This document shows, piece by piece, positions 8,355 to 16,927 of a DNA stretch of 64,000 bases (its first letter is position 1; every line of letters begins with the position of its first letter). The notes below the pieces were generated by a model. The model searched no databases, was not told the origin of the DNA, and worked only from the letters and a program-made list of their open reading frames with translations. Position numbers and translations under genes: made by a program. The DNA is taken from NCBI GenBank assembly GCA_001580565.1, contig LRBF01000271.1:84759-148758 (forward strand). The letters run 5' to 3'. The DNA is from Caballeronia megalochromosomata. Lineage in GTDB: Bacteria > Pseudomonadota > Gammaproteobacteria > Burkholderiales > Burkholderiaceae.

Positions 8355-9209
8355 TCAGCGCTTGATCTTTAGATAGGCGCGGCTGATCGCGGGTCGCGTA
8401 TGCACCCACAAACGCGACGCCAGCCACGAGGCCGGACGGTCGCGCACTTCGAGCCGTTTGATCGTGCGTTCGGCGTCGCTCGATGCGTTGCGATCCAGCG
8501 GATTGGCGCCGACATTCGTCCCGGGATGGCACGTGTAGAAGTGCCTGAAACCCGCGTTCATAGCGACTTCGCGATAGTCGTCGTCGTAATAGCCTTGCGG
8601 CCAGCACAGATGATCGGACACTTCGCCGAGACGCGTGCGCAATGCGGCACGCGCGGCGTCGAGGTCGCTTTGAAGGCTCGCGCGCTTTTCGTGGGGCGAT
8701 GTGCTGACCTGATCCCAGCGCACATGCGTATGCGTGTGACTATGAAACTCGAACGTGCCGGCGTCGCGCATCGCTTCGATTTCGGACCAGCGCAAGATAA
8801 CGTCGTCGACGCTTCCGCTCTCGATTGCATGTTCACCCGCGTGATGATCGAGCAAACGCGGAAGGCCCGAGACCGCATTCGATGCATTCGGACGCACGCC
8901 GCCCTCGCCGGGCCAGCCGCTCACGAGAAAGCACAGCGCCGTGAAACCGTGACGTTTCAATACCGGATGCGCATGCACCCAGTTGTCGAGATAGCCATCG
9001 TCGAAAGTGATGACGAGCGATTTCGCGGGCAAGTCTTCGCCGCGCAGGAAAGCAGCGAGTTGCGCCGAGCCGATCGTGCGATATCCCGCGCTCGCAAGAT
9101 AGTCCATCTGCGCGGCGAAATTATCGGGTGCCACGGTGATCATGCCGGGCGACGTGCTGACGTGGTGGTACATCAGCACGGGTACGGCACGCGCCTGCTT
9201 CGCGCTCAT
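8355..9209 (-). CDS. Polysaccharide deacetylase (NodB homology domain) family protein
   Basis: The 284-residue protein carries the carbohydrate esterase 4 motifs: PVLMYHHVS near the start, metal-binding Asp pair in VITFDDGYLDN (about 70-80), His-x3-His in FEFHSHTHTHVRW (about 152-165) and the later CWPQGYYDD motif. It lacks a signal peptide or membrane segment. Its start overlaps the stop of the glycosyltransferase gene by four bases (ATGA), so both are translated from one message. Together they suggest modification of a surface polysaccharide or lipopolysaccharide intermediate (N- or O-deacetylation); the sugar is unknown. Confidence 0.9.
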   Translation of the reverse strand: MSAKQARAVPVLMYHHVSTSPGMITVAPDNFAAQMDYLASAGYRTIGSAQLAAFLRGEDLPAKSLVITFDDGYLDNWVHAHPVLKRHGFTALCFLVSGWPGEGGVRPNASNAVSGLPRLLDHHAGEHAIESGSVDDVILRWSEIEAMRDAGTFEFHSHTHTHVRWDQVSTSPHEKRASLQSDLDAARAALRTRLGEVSDHLCWPQGYYDDDYREVAMNAGFRHFYTCHPGTNVGANPLDRNASSDAERTIKRLEVRDRPASWLASRLWVHTRPAISRAYLKIKR

Positions 9210-10291
9210 CTGCGATGGCCTCGCTCTTGCAAGGCGCGTTGATAGAAGAGCGCCGTTTCGTCCGCCATGTCGCCCACCGTGAAGCCGCGCTCGGTGATGC
9301 GCAGACTTTCGTCCCTGAGGCGCCGGCGCAAAGCCGGATCGTCGATCATGCTGGCGATCGCCCCGCGCAATGCGACCGGGTCGTGCGGCGGCACGAGCAG
9401 TCCATTCACGTTGTTTTCGATGAGTTCGGGCACGCCATCGACATGCGTGCCGATGACGGGCAAGCCCGCCGCCATCGCCTCGATGAAGGCCTGGCCGAGC
9501 GCTTCCTGATGCGTGGGCAGCACGAACAGATCGGAACCGCGAAAGATGTTGGGTATGTCGGTGCGAAAGCCCAGCAGGTGAATGCGATGTGCGAGGCCAA
9601 GGCCGTCGACGATGCCCTTGATCGTGTCGAAGCGTGGGCCATCGCCTGCCATCACGACATGCAGGTTGGGATACGTGTCGATCAGCGGACGCACCGCGGC
9701 AATCAGATCCTCATGGCCTTTCTTGTCACGCATGATCGCGACCATGCAGGCGACGAACGCATCCTGTCCGAGGCCGAGTTCCGCGCGCAAGGTCGAATGC
9801 GCGACGTCCTGCGGCTTCACGATGCCGTCGTAGATCGTCTGCACGCGTTTCTCCGCGACGCCTGCGGAAATCAGATAGCGGCGCACGTAATGGCTCACCG
9901 CGATCACGCGATGCGGAATCCAGTTATACGTTGCGAGCGACGAAATAGGCAGCGCGAGATGCCGTGTGCGCACGATGAGCGGCGTGCCCGCCAACCTCCC
10001 GGCCGTGCCGGCGACGAGACTGTCGTGACCGCTGTGCGTGTTGAGCACATCGAACGCGCGACGGCGCAGCAGCGCCTTGATACGCAGCATCGATTGCATG
10101 TCGCCGCCGCTGCGCATGCGGGCATGATGAACGGCGAATCCGAGCTCGGTGCAATGTTGACCGATGCGCGCATCGCTCGGGCAAATCAGCTCGACGGTAT
10201 GACCGCTCTCCCGCAACGCGACCATCTCCTTCAGCGTGCGTATCTCCTGACCGCCCCATCCTTTCGAGGACTCGCTATGTAAGATCTTCAA
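9206..10291 (-). CDS. Glycosyltransferase family 4 protein (TTG start)
   Basis: The 361-residue protein is a GT-B glycosyltransferase: N-terminal KILHSESSKGWGGQEIRTLK binds acceptor, and the C-terminal half has VVMAGDGPRFDTI, LLGFRTDIPNIF and the EX7E-type segment SDLFVLPTHQEALGQAFIEA of retaining GT4 enzymes. Translation most likely starts at the TTG 10289-10291: GGAGACCAGGC lies directly before it, homology begins exactly there, and the 50 residues encoded further upstream have no family resemblance. It is the first gene of a two-gene operon with the polysaccharide deacetylase. It probably adds a sugar to lipopolysaccharide or a related glycan. Confidence 0.9.
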   Translation of the reverse strand: MKILHSESSKGWGGQEIRTLKEMVALRESGHTVELICPSDARIGQHCTELGFAVHHARMRSGGDMQSMLRIKALLRRRAFDVLNTHSGHDSLVAGTAGRLAGTPLIVRTRHLALPISSLATYNWIPHRVIAVSHYVRRYLISAGVAEKRVQTIYDGIVKPQDVAHSTLRAELGLGQDAFVACMVAIMRDKKGHEDLIAAVRPLIDTYPNLHVVMAGDGPRFDTIKGIVDGLGLAHRIHLLGFRTDIPNIFRGSDLFVLPTHQEALGQAFIEAMAAGLPVIGTHVDGVPELIENNVNGLLVPPHDPVALRGAIASMIDDPALRRRLRDESLRITERGFTVGDMADETALFYQRALQERGHRR

Positions 10292-10790
10292 AGCCTGGTC
10301 TCCACAACCCCGGCGGCAGAGCCGGAAATATTTGGTAATAATTCGAATACCTTTCTGCCCTTGGTAATTCGTAAAGGAAAAGCAAGGGAATTGATCAAGC
10401 CTCGAATGAGGCTTATCGAAAAGAGACGAACGGCTTGGCAAGCGTGATGAATGCGCGTTGCTGACGGTGCTCTACATGACCAATCGGTGTTCCGCTTTTA
10501 GGTCGATTGGCATGGTTCAGCAGAGCAACCGGATGACCTGATGAGCTAACGGGCGAAGAAGGCGTTCGGTTGACGTGTAGCTGGCAATTCTGTCAGTTTG
10601 AGCCTACCCGATCTTAGCCTGAAATTGCCATGAATTGTCATTTAACCGTTCGTCGTGCGGGTCCTTAAGCAAGCAATAAGAAATGCAGTTCATGCGCAAA
10701 CGTTGTCGCGCATTTTACGCAAAGTATTGGCTATGGACAGTAGCTCGACATTGCATCGAGCACGACCTTAAAGAAAATCAGCCGACTTGT
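10292..10790. other. Non-coding region upstream of the glycosyltransferase operon
   Basis: About 500 bases without a credible gene, more AT-rich than its surroundings. It must hold the promoter of the glycosyltransferase/deacetylase operon. Two spaced inverted repeats are visible: CCAATCG (10480-10486) with CGATTGG (10504-10510), and GGCAATT (10583-10589) with AATTGCC (10623-10629). Either could be a regulator site, but spacers are long (17 and 33 bases) and no regulator can be assigned. A small RNA cannot be excluded. Confidence 0.4.
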
Positions 10791-11546
10791 TCACACCGCG
10801 TCATGCGCCTTCGACGACGCTTCCTGAGCACGCCGCAACCGCTCGCGACTGTTCGACAGATGCATGCGCATGGCCGCGCGCGCCGCTTCGGGATCGCGGC
10901 GTTCGATCGCATCGTAGATGTCTTCGTGCTCGCGATTCACGCGATCGAGATAGCCGGAGGGATCGTTGTGCGCGAGCGCCGCCGAATTGACGCGCGTGCG
11001 CGGAATGATCGTGTTGCCAAGCTGGCTCAGTATGCTGTGGAAGTAACGGTTACCGGTGGCCTTGGCGAGTTCGAGATGGAACGCGACATCGGCGGCGACC
11101 GCATTGCCCTCGCCCGCCTCGATGAGCCGTTCGAAGTCGTCGAGCGCGCGACGCATGTGAGCGAGATTTTCATCGGTGCGGCGCATGGCGGCGAGACCGG
11201 CCGCTTCCGCTTCGAGGCTGATGCGCAACTCGAGAATCGCCATCACGTCGCGCACGGTCAGGTCCCCTGCGGCCTCGATCTGAAAACGCTCCTGATCGCT
11301 CGCTTCGAGCACGAAGGTACCGATGCCGTGCCGCGTCTGCACGAGGCGCGCCGCCTGCAACCGCGAGATGGATTCGCGCACGACCGTGCGGCTCACACCC
11401 AGTTGCGCCATGATTTCCGATTCCGTCGGCAACTTGTCGCCGGGTTGCAGCGCGCCGCTGCGAATCCGCTCCGACAACTCGGCGACGACTTCCTCGGTGA
11501 GATTGCGGGAGCGGCGAAGCGCGCCGGACGCGAGGGCTTGGGACAT
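10791..11546 (-). CDS. GntR-family transcriptional regulator, FadR subfamily with FCD domain
   Basis: The 251-residue protein has a winged-helix domain (about 17-80, with LQPGDKLPTESEIMAQLGVS and RTVVRESISRLQAARLVQTR) followed by an FCD effector domain (about 95-235). Metal/ligand residues of FCD proteins are plausible in DVAFHLELAKATGN and HEDIYDAIERRDPEAARAAM. Members usually repress sugar-acid or organic-acid catabolic genes and respond to an intermediate of that pathway. No such gene is adjacent, so its target is unclear; the divergent side holds the YflT-like stress protein 560 bases away. Confidence 0.9.
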   Translation of the reverse strand: MSQALASGALRRSRNLTEEVVAELSERIRSGALQPGDKLPTESEIMAQLGVSRTVVRESISRLQAARLVQTRHGIGTFVLEASDQERFQIEAAGDLTVRDVMAILELRISLEAEAAGLAAMRRTDENLAHMRRALDDFERLIEAGEGNAVAADVAFHLELAKATGNRYFHSILSQLGNTIIPRTRVNSAALAHNDPSGYLDRVNREHEDIYDAIERRDPEAARAAMRMHLSNSRERLRRAQEASSKAHDAV

Positions 11547-12110
11547 TGAAAGGCCGATCTTTATGTACTCGATTGGCCATTATAGGGCGCGCAACAGCTT
11601 GTACGATGACTATCGACTTAGCCCGAAAAGACCAGCGTCGCTGCGCGCGCCTTTAGAAGCAGTATTCGCTTTAATGCGAAAGCCGTTTCGCGCGCCCGAG
11701 GCGTTTTGACGCATGATGGAAAACCCCAGCCAAATCATGCGATTAGGGGACAAAACAAAGCGTTGATATACCGTCAGTTGCGGCGTAAAGTTCAAGTACC
11801 GCATGAAGTGCAACCGCGCCAGCCCGACGGCATCAGCCGCACGCGCCGGCGCTGTTCGCATGGAACAGGGCTCGCGAGTCCATGCCGCATCAGTTGGATT
11901 CGCCATCGTCTCGCGCAGTCGCGAGCCTGAACAGGGCGGTTCACCGGCTCGTCGCCGCGCGTGTCTATGCGTTACCTCACGCGCCTTGCGCCTCTCGCGC
12001 GTCTCGCTCATCGATCAGGCGAAAGCCGGTGCACATCCGTATTCACATTCGCGGTTTTCACAGCGATACTGAGGCGCGGCATCGAAGTGGGCAGGCAAGG
12101 AGACGAGCAA
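11547..12110. other. Long divergent intergenic region between GntR regulator and stress-like protein
   Basis: I see no supported gene in these 564 bases; the short open frames have no family resemblance. An inverted repeat GCGAAA-GCCG-TTTCGC lies at 11676-11691 and an overlapping TTCGC...GCGAA pair just before it. The region should carry promoters for both flanking genes. A small RNA is possible, given its length. Confidence 0.35.
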
Positions 12111-12533
12111 ATGATGCGTGAAGTAAGCGGAGCGTTCTACGGCTCCCGTAAGCTGGATGAAGCACTTGAAGACTTGCGCGCTCAAGGCATCGCGGCCGAT
12201 CGTGTCCGCGTGGCGAGCATGAGCGGTTTCGCCGATTTCCATACCTCGCAGGTACAGAGCAACAACGCGCAAACACAATGGATCGCGGCGGAATACGCGG
12301 GCCACGGGGAGCATCTGGGCGTCGTCGATACGCATGACTACCCGTTCGGGCTGGACATGTCGAGCGACGACATCCTTCCCTCCTTCGGCGCTGACGGAGG
12401 CGACGCGGACCTGGACTGTGGCGTCACACGCGTGGTCGTGAGCATTCGAGACGAAGCGGAGATGCGCGCGGTGTGCGACATCTTCTCCCGCCTCGGCACC
12501 GACGATATCGACGTGGAAAGCATCGCGGCCTGA
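12111..12533 (+). CDS. Small acidic protein with YflT-like general-stress N-terminus, function unknown
   Basis: The 140-residue protein begins REVSGAFYGSRKLDEALEDL followed by a Gly-x-x-x-Asp-Arg-Val strand, the fold start seen in general-stress (YflT/GsiB-17M-like) domains, in which a helix pairs with a strand for ligand or partner binding. The rest is acidic (DMSSDDILPSFGADGGDADL) and ends with a second alpha/beta unit TRVVVSIRDEAEMRAVCDIF. AAGGAG lies just before ATG 12111. It is monocistronic. Burkholderiaceae carry several such small proteins, generally linked to stress but biochemically undefined. Confidence 0.65.
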   Translation: MMREVSGAFYGSRKLDEALEDLRAQGIAADRVRVASMSGFADFHTSQVQSNNAQTQWIAAEYAGHGEHLGVVDTHDYPFGLDMSSDDILPSFGADGGDADLDCGVTRVVVSIRDEAEMRAVCDIFSRLGTDDIDVESIAA

Positions 12534-12563
12534 CCGGCCGCGCCTGCTGCTCACATCCGCGCT

Positions 12564-12800
12564 TCACTGCGTCGACGGCGCGGGCCTGGCTTTCTTCTTG
12601 TGCTTGGAGTGATGCGTACTGCCGGGCGCGGAGGTATTGTCGCCGCCGACGGTCGGTCCCGCCGTCGCCGCGCCGTGGGCGTTGCCGCCGCCCGAACCGC
12701 CATTGCCGTTTCCGCCCGCCTGCGCCATCGATGCGCCCGCAAGGCCTATCGTCGCGCCCGCCGTCAGCGCGATCAAAGCCCTCAATCCAGTCGTCCTCAT
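12564..12800 (-). CDS. Small exported glycine-rich protein
   Basis: This 78-residue product has a clear signal peptide (RTTGLRALIALTAGATIGLA, cleavage probably after ASMAQA about residue 28), then a low-complexity Gly/Asn stretch (GGNGNGGSGGGNAHGAATAG) and a basic His/Lys tail (HHSKHKKKARP). It is probably periplasmic or secreted and disordered. Such peptides are common and poorly characterised in Burkholderiaceae. Convergent with the preceding small stress gene; 149 bases upstream is the divergent UvrA2 gene. Confidence 0.6.
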   Translation of the reverse strand: MRTTGLRALIALTAGATIGLAGASMAQAGGNGNGGSGGGNAHGAATAGPTVGGDNTSAPGSTHHSKHKKKARPAPSTQ

Positions 12801-12868
12801 TTCTATCCTCGTCGATCAGGTCCAGCACCGGTCGGCGTGCATTTCGCATGCAAGATGCATAACGCAAA

Positions 12869-12889
12869 ATGCCATCTGGTATATGGCAT
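12869..12889. promoter_or_regulatory. Inverted repeat upstream of the UvrA2 gene
   Basis: ATGCCAT (12869-12875) and ATGGCAT (12883-12889) form a perfect 7-base inverted repeat with a 7-base spacer, in a divergent intergenic region that also contains GCATGC twice. It lies 61 bases before the UvrA2 start codon. It does not match the LexA box CTGT-N8-ACAG. It may bind a dimeric regulator; none can be assigned. Confidence 0.35.
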
Positions 12890-12949
12890 GCTGCATGCTC
12901 GCCCTTTGACTTCCGTTGCCGCGTTCGGCCGAAAAGATCCACCCTGCTC

Positions 12950-15634
12950 ATGGATGTCCGCAAAACCACCCGCAAGTCCGCAGAACGCGACGATGTCGCG
13001 ACTACAACGAGAGCAGGTTTCGTGCGCGTTCGTGGCGCTCGCGAGCACAACCTGAAAAACGTCGATGTGGACGTACCGCGCGACGCGCTCGTCGTCTTTA
13101 CCGGCGTGTCGGGTTCCGGCAAATCGTCGCTGGCGTTCGGCACGCTCTACGCCGAGGCGCAGCGGCGTTATTTCGAGTCGGTCGCGCCGTATGCGCGGCG
13201 GCTCATCGAACAGGTCGGCGTGCCGCAGGTGGACTCGATCGAGGGCTTGCCGCCTGCCGTCGCCCTTCAGCAGCAGCGCGGCTCGCCGAACGCGCGCTCG
13301 TCGGTCGGCAGCGTGACGACGCTCTCGAGCCTCGTGCGCATGCTGTATTCGCGCACCGGCAGTTATCCGCCGAAGCAGCCGATGCTCTACGCGGAAGATT
13401 TCTCGCCGAACACGGTCCAGGGCGCGTGCCCCGTGTGTCACGGCCTTGGGCGCGTCTACGAAGTCACGGAAAAGTCGATGGTGCCCGACGACTCGCTCAC
13501 GATCCGCGAGCGCGCGGTCGCAGCCTGGCCGCCTGCATGGCACGGCCAGAATCTGCGCGACATTCTCGTCACGCTCGGCTACGACGTCGACACACCCTGG
13601 CGCGACTTGCCGAAGAAGGACCGCGACTGGATTCTCTTCACCGAAGAGCAGCCGACAGTGCCGGTCTATGCCGGCCTCACGCCGAAGGAAACGCAAGCCG
13701 CGTTGAAGCGCGGCGCCGAGCCGAGCTATCAGGGCACTTTCACCGGCGCGCGTCGCTACGTGCTGCATACCTTCGCGCACACGCAAAGCGCGCTCATGAA
13801 AAAGCGCGTCTCGCGCTTCATGATCGGCAGCGATTGCCATGCGTGCGACGGCAAGCGCCTCAAGAAGGAAGCATTGTCGGTGACGTTCGCGGGGCTCGAC
13901 ATCGCCGAGTTCGCCCGTCTGCCGCTGAACCGTCTCGCCGATCTGCTCGCGCCCATTGCACGCGGGGACTGGCCTTCCGGCGACGCTGCGCCGAGCCTCG
14001 CGCTCGCGAAGAAAGACCGGCTCGCGGCGACGGCGAAGCGCGTAGCGGCAGGCGGCTCGGCGCACAAGGCCGCGCCCGACGTGCGCCGCACGGCCAATCT
14101 CTCCGACGAGAAACGCGCCGCCGCCGAACGCATCGCCGCCGACTTGCTGGAGCGGCTCGGCACGCTGAACGATCTTGGCCTCGGCTATCTGTCGCTCGAT
14201 CGCGCGACACCGACGCTCTCCTCCGGAGAACTGCAGCGTCTGCGGCTCGCGACACAACTCGCGTCGCAACTCTTCGGCGTCGTGTACGTGCTCGATGAAC
14301 CATCCGCGGGTCTGCATCCCGCCGACAGCGAGGCGCTCTTCGCCGCATTGCAGCGTCTGAAGGCCGCGGGCAATTCGCTCTTCGTCATCGAGCACGATCT
14401 GAACACGATGCGGCGCGCGGACTGGCTCGTCGATGTCGGTCCGGCCGCGGGCGAAGGAGGCGGACATGTGCTCTATAGCGGACCGCCCGAAGGCCTCGCG
14501 TCGGTCGACGCATCGCAGACGCGCAAGCATCTCTTCGCGCCGGCACAGACGATCGAACGCGTCGCGCGCGCGCCGCGTGGCTGGCTGAAGATCGCGGGCA
14601 TCACGCGCAACAATCTGCATGGCATCGACGCCGCGTTTCCACTCGGCGCCTTTACAACGGTCACCGGTATTTCCGGTTCCGGCAAGTCGAGCCTCGTGAG
14701 TCAGGCGTTGCCGGAACTCGTGGCACAGCGGCTCGGACGCTCGCTCGACGACGCAAACGACGAAGAGCAGGATCCGCTCTTCGCGCAAGCCGACGCACCG
14801 GTCGGCGGACGTATCGTCGAAGGCATGGAGACGATCCGGCGTCTCGTGCGCGTCGATCAGAAGCCGATCGGCCGCACGCCGCGCTCGAACCTCGCCACCT
14901 ACACGGGTCTCTTCGATCACGTGCGCAAACTGTTCGCGGATACGCCCGCCGCACGCAAGCGCCGCTATGGCGCGGGACGGTTTTCGTTCAACGTCGCGCA
15001 AGGACGTTGCCCGACATGCGAAGGCGAAGGTTTCGTCAGCGTCGAGCTGTTGTTTCTGCCGAGCGTCTATACCTCGTGCTCGACGTGTCACGGCTCGCGT
15101 TACAACCCGCAGACACTGGAAATCACATGGCGCGACAAGAACATCGCGGATGTGCTCGACATGACCGTCGACACCGCGTGCGCGTTCTTCGCCGATGAAC
15201 CGATCGTGATGCGCGCACTCGCCGTGCTGCGCGACATCGGCCTTGGCTATCTGCGGCTCGGACAGCCCGCGACCGAACTCTCGGGCGGCGAAGCGCAGCG
15301 CATCAAGCTCGCCACGGAGCTGCAGCGCGCGCATCGCGGAGACACGCTCTATATCCTCGATGAGCCGACCACAGGCCTTCACCCCGCCGATGTGGATCGT
15401 CTGATGGCACAACTGCAAGGACTCGTCGATGCGGGCAACACGGTCGTCGTCGTGGAGCACGACATGCGTGTCGCATCGCTCTCGGATTGGGTCATCGACA
15501 TCGGTCCCGGCGCGGGCGAGGATGGCGGCCGGATCGTCGTGACGGGTACGCCGCAACGCATCGCGGAGCATGCCGCGAGCCGCACGGCGTGTTATCTGGC
15601 GCAAGCGCTGGGTTCAGGCGGCGGCGCGCCCTGA
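12950..15634 (+). CDS. UvrA2-type excinuclease-like ATPase lacking the UvrB-binding domain
   Basis: This 894-residue protein has two ABC ATPase halves: Walker A GVSGSGKSSLAFG and GISGSGKSSLVSQ, signatures LSSGELQRLRLA and LSGGEAQRIKLA, and Walker B LDEPSAGLHPAD and LDEPTTGLHPAD. Zinc modules are visible as CPVCHGLG with CHACDGKRL, and CPTCEGEG with CSTCHGSR. Right after the first half (RTGSYPPKQP) the sequence goes straight to FSPNTVQGACPVC, so the roughly 110-residue UvrB-binding domain of true UvrA is absent, the hallmark of UvrA2 (class II). The first signature reads LSSGE instead of LSGGE. UvrA2 proteins are linked to DNA-damage tolerance or drug resistance. ATG 12950 (MDVRKTT) is chosen over a frame open from 12869. 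Confidence 0.88.
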   Translation: MDVRKTTRKSAERDDVATTTRAGFVRVRGAREHNLKNVDVDVPRDALVVFTGVSGSGKSSLAFGTLYAEAQRRYFESVAPYARRLIEQVGVPQVDSIEGLPPAVALQQQRGSPNARSSVGSVTTLSSLVRMLYSRTGSYPPKQPMLYAEDFSPNTVQGACPVCHGLGRVYEVTEKSMVPDDSLTIRERAVAAWPPAWHGQNLRDILVTLGYDVDTPWRDLPKKDRDWILFTEEQPTVPVYAGLTPKETQAALKRGAEPSYQGTFTGARRYVLHTFAHTQSALMKKRVSRFMIGSDCHACDGKRLKKEALSVTFAGLDIAEFARLPLNRLADLLAPIARGDWPSGDAAPSLALAKKDRLAATAKRVAAGGSAHKAAPDVRRTANLSDEKRAAAERIAADLLERLGTLNDLGLGYLSLDRATPTLSSGELQRLRLATQLASQLFGVVYVLDEPSAGLHPADSEALFAALQRLKAAGNSLFVIEHDLNTMRRADWLVDVGPAAGEGGGHVLYSGPPEGLASVDASQTRKHLFAPAQTIERVARAPRGWLKIAGITRNNLHGIDAAFPLGAFTTVTGISGSGKSSLVSQALPELVAQRLGRSLDDANDEEQDPLFAQADAPVGGRIVEGMETIRRLVRVDQKPIGRTPRSNLATYTGLFDHVRKLFADTPAARKRRYGAGRFSFNVAQGRCPTCEGEGFVSVELLFLPSVYTSCSTCHGSRYNPQTLEITWRDKNIADVLDMTVDTACAFFADEPIVMRALAVLRDIGLGYLRLGQPATELSGGEAQRIKLATELQRAHRGDTLYILDEPTTGLHPADVDRLMAQLQGLVDAGNTVVVVEHDMRVASLSDWVIDIGPGAGEDGGRIVVTGTPQRIAEHAASRTACYLAQALGSGGGAP

Positions 15635-16153
15635 AGGCACGCCTTGCCGATACGTCTCGTCGAACGCGGTTTCGAGCGCGGGGTGCACGCCGCGCAAACC
15701 ATCGACGACACGCTTTGCCCAGTCGAAGTACTCCCGCTTTCTTTCCTCGCTCCAGTTCGAAGGCGGCATGGCGAGAATATCGCGCAGATTGCAGATCTTG
15801 TCCGCGAGCTTCACGAGCTGCGCGGCGTGACTGATATGCGCCGCATGTTCGATCTGCAGGCGCTTTCTCTCGGCCTTCGGCAAGGACTTGTCGTCCGTCA
15901 CTTCAGCGACGACGCGCGCGACCTCCGCGCCGAACCATTGCACGAGTTCGTCGTGCGATGTGTCGGTGTCCTCGATCGTATCGTGCAGAATGGCCGCGAG
16001 CAGGACGCGCTCGTCGTCGATGCCGCCTTCATTGGCGAGCACATTCGCAAGCGCGATCGGATGATTGATATACGGCGACGCCTCCGCGTCCTTGCGGCGC
16101 TGATTGCGATGTTTGTCCGCGGCAAACGCGATGGCCCGGATCAGTTGATTCAT
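15614..16153 (-). CDS. HD-domain phosphohydrolase, MESH1/RelA-SpoT hydrolase-like
   Basis: The 179-residue protein is a stand-alone HD hydrolase: RNQRRKDAEASPYINHPIAL (about 17-36) contains the RxKD-type motif and first His, then LLAAILHDTIEDTDTSHDEL has the HD metal site plus the ED pair, and LVKLADKICNLRDI the distal Asp. This motif set matches the hydrolase half of RelA/SpoT and the small alarmone hydrolase MESH1. It therefore probably hydrolyses ppGpp or a similar nucleotide such as NADPH. AGGAG precedes ATG 16153. Its 3' end overlaps the UvrA2 gene by 21 bases in the convergent direction. Confidence 0.85.
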   Translation of the reverse strand: MNQLIRAIAFAADKHRNQRRKDAEASPYINHPIALANVLANEGGIDDERVLLAAILHDTIEDTDTSHDELVQWFGAEVARVVAEVTDDKSLPKAERKRLQIEHAAHISHAAQLVKLADKICNLRDILAMPPSNWSEERKREYFDWAKRVVDGLRGVHPALETAFDETYRQGVPSGRAAA

Positions 16154-16210
16154 TGGATGGTCTCCTGCGGCAAATGAGGAAATTATATGCGCCGCACAAA
16201 CGCCTCCATC

Positions 16211-16927
16211 TCAATACAAACCGATCCATCGCCAGACATAAAAGCGTGCGATGCCGACCAGTTCATGCAATGCGCTGTTCGAATCGAACCATCCTTTCCG
16301 ACGCGGCAACCACCACGTCAGTGGCGGACGCACATAGGCAACCGTCGGCTGCGGATGCAGTCCGAACGCATCGAACGCGAGCATCGCACGGCGCATATGA
16401 AGCGACGACGTGATCAGCAGCAACCTATCGTATTGCCGGGAACGCAATATTTTCTCGGTATTGCGCGCGTTTTCGTAGGTGTCGAGGCTTTCGTTTTCGA
16501 GGATCAGATCCGCGCGCTTCACGCCTGCGTCGAGAAGCAGGCTGCCATATAAATCCGCTTCGCTTTGCTCGTGATGTTGAGGATTGCCTCCGCTCACAAT
16601 GACGAAGCACGACTTTTCCGTCTCGACGCAGCGCTTGTAGAGGGACGCCGCGAGATCGATGCGCGTCATGGCGTCGCCCTTGGGCACAAGACGCCGCTGG
16701 TGATCGTACGACGTCCCGCCTCCCAGCACGACGATCGCCATGCGCGAGCCGAACCTCGGATCGTTTATCGCGGTGTAGTGGTCATTCGCAAGCCGCACGA
16801 GCGGACCGGGAAGCACGCTTCCGAGCATCCAGAACACAGCGCCCGTCACGAGCACGATCGTGCCGCGCCGCCTTTTCCAGACCACGGATAGCGCAACGAA
16901 TATCAATAGCAACGAGATCAGAACCAA
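16211..16927 (-). CDS. YdcF/ElyC-family (DUF218) inner-membrane protein
   Basis: The 238-residue protein has two N-terminal membrane helices (about 2-17 and 23-45) and a DUF218 domain: MAIVVLGGGTSY (about 63-75), DAMTRIDLAASLYKRC, CFVIVSGGNPQHHEQSEADL with the conserved SGG and Glu-Ala-Asp, LILENESLDTYENARNTEKI and LLLITSSLHMRRAMLAFDA. E. coli ElyC, a relative, affects peptidoglycan or lipid-carrier metabolism; the biochemical activity is unsettled. The best start is TTG 16925-16927 preceded by GTAAGG. Monocistronic or following an unseen promoter at about 17000. Confidence 0.82.
   Translation of the reverse strand: MVLISLLLIFVALSVVWKRRRGTIVLVTGAVFWMLGSVLPGPLVRLANDHYTAINDPRFGSRMAIVVLGGGTSYDHQRRLVPKGDAMTRIDLAASLYKRCVETEKSCFVIVSGGNPQHHEQSEADLYGSLLLDAGVKRADLILENESLDTYENARNTEKILRSRQYDRLLLITSSLHMRRAMLAFDAFGLHPQPTVAYVRPPLTWWLPRRKGWFDSNSALHELVGIARFYVWRWIGLY

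Noticed and set aside
10501..10530. Possible sigma-54 -24/-12 element (TGGCATG...)
   Set aside because: The GG-GC spacing is 9 rather than 10 bases and the -12 sequence does not fit.
11706..12072. Short open frames upstream of the YflT-like gene
   Set aside because: No ribosome binding sites, no family resemblance and Arg/Ala/Ser-rich shadow composition.
12803..15604. A 933-codon open frame antisense to the UvrA2 gene
   Set aside because: It is a by-product of high GC content opposite a gene with complete motifs; its translation is His/Arg/Ala-rich with no domain.
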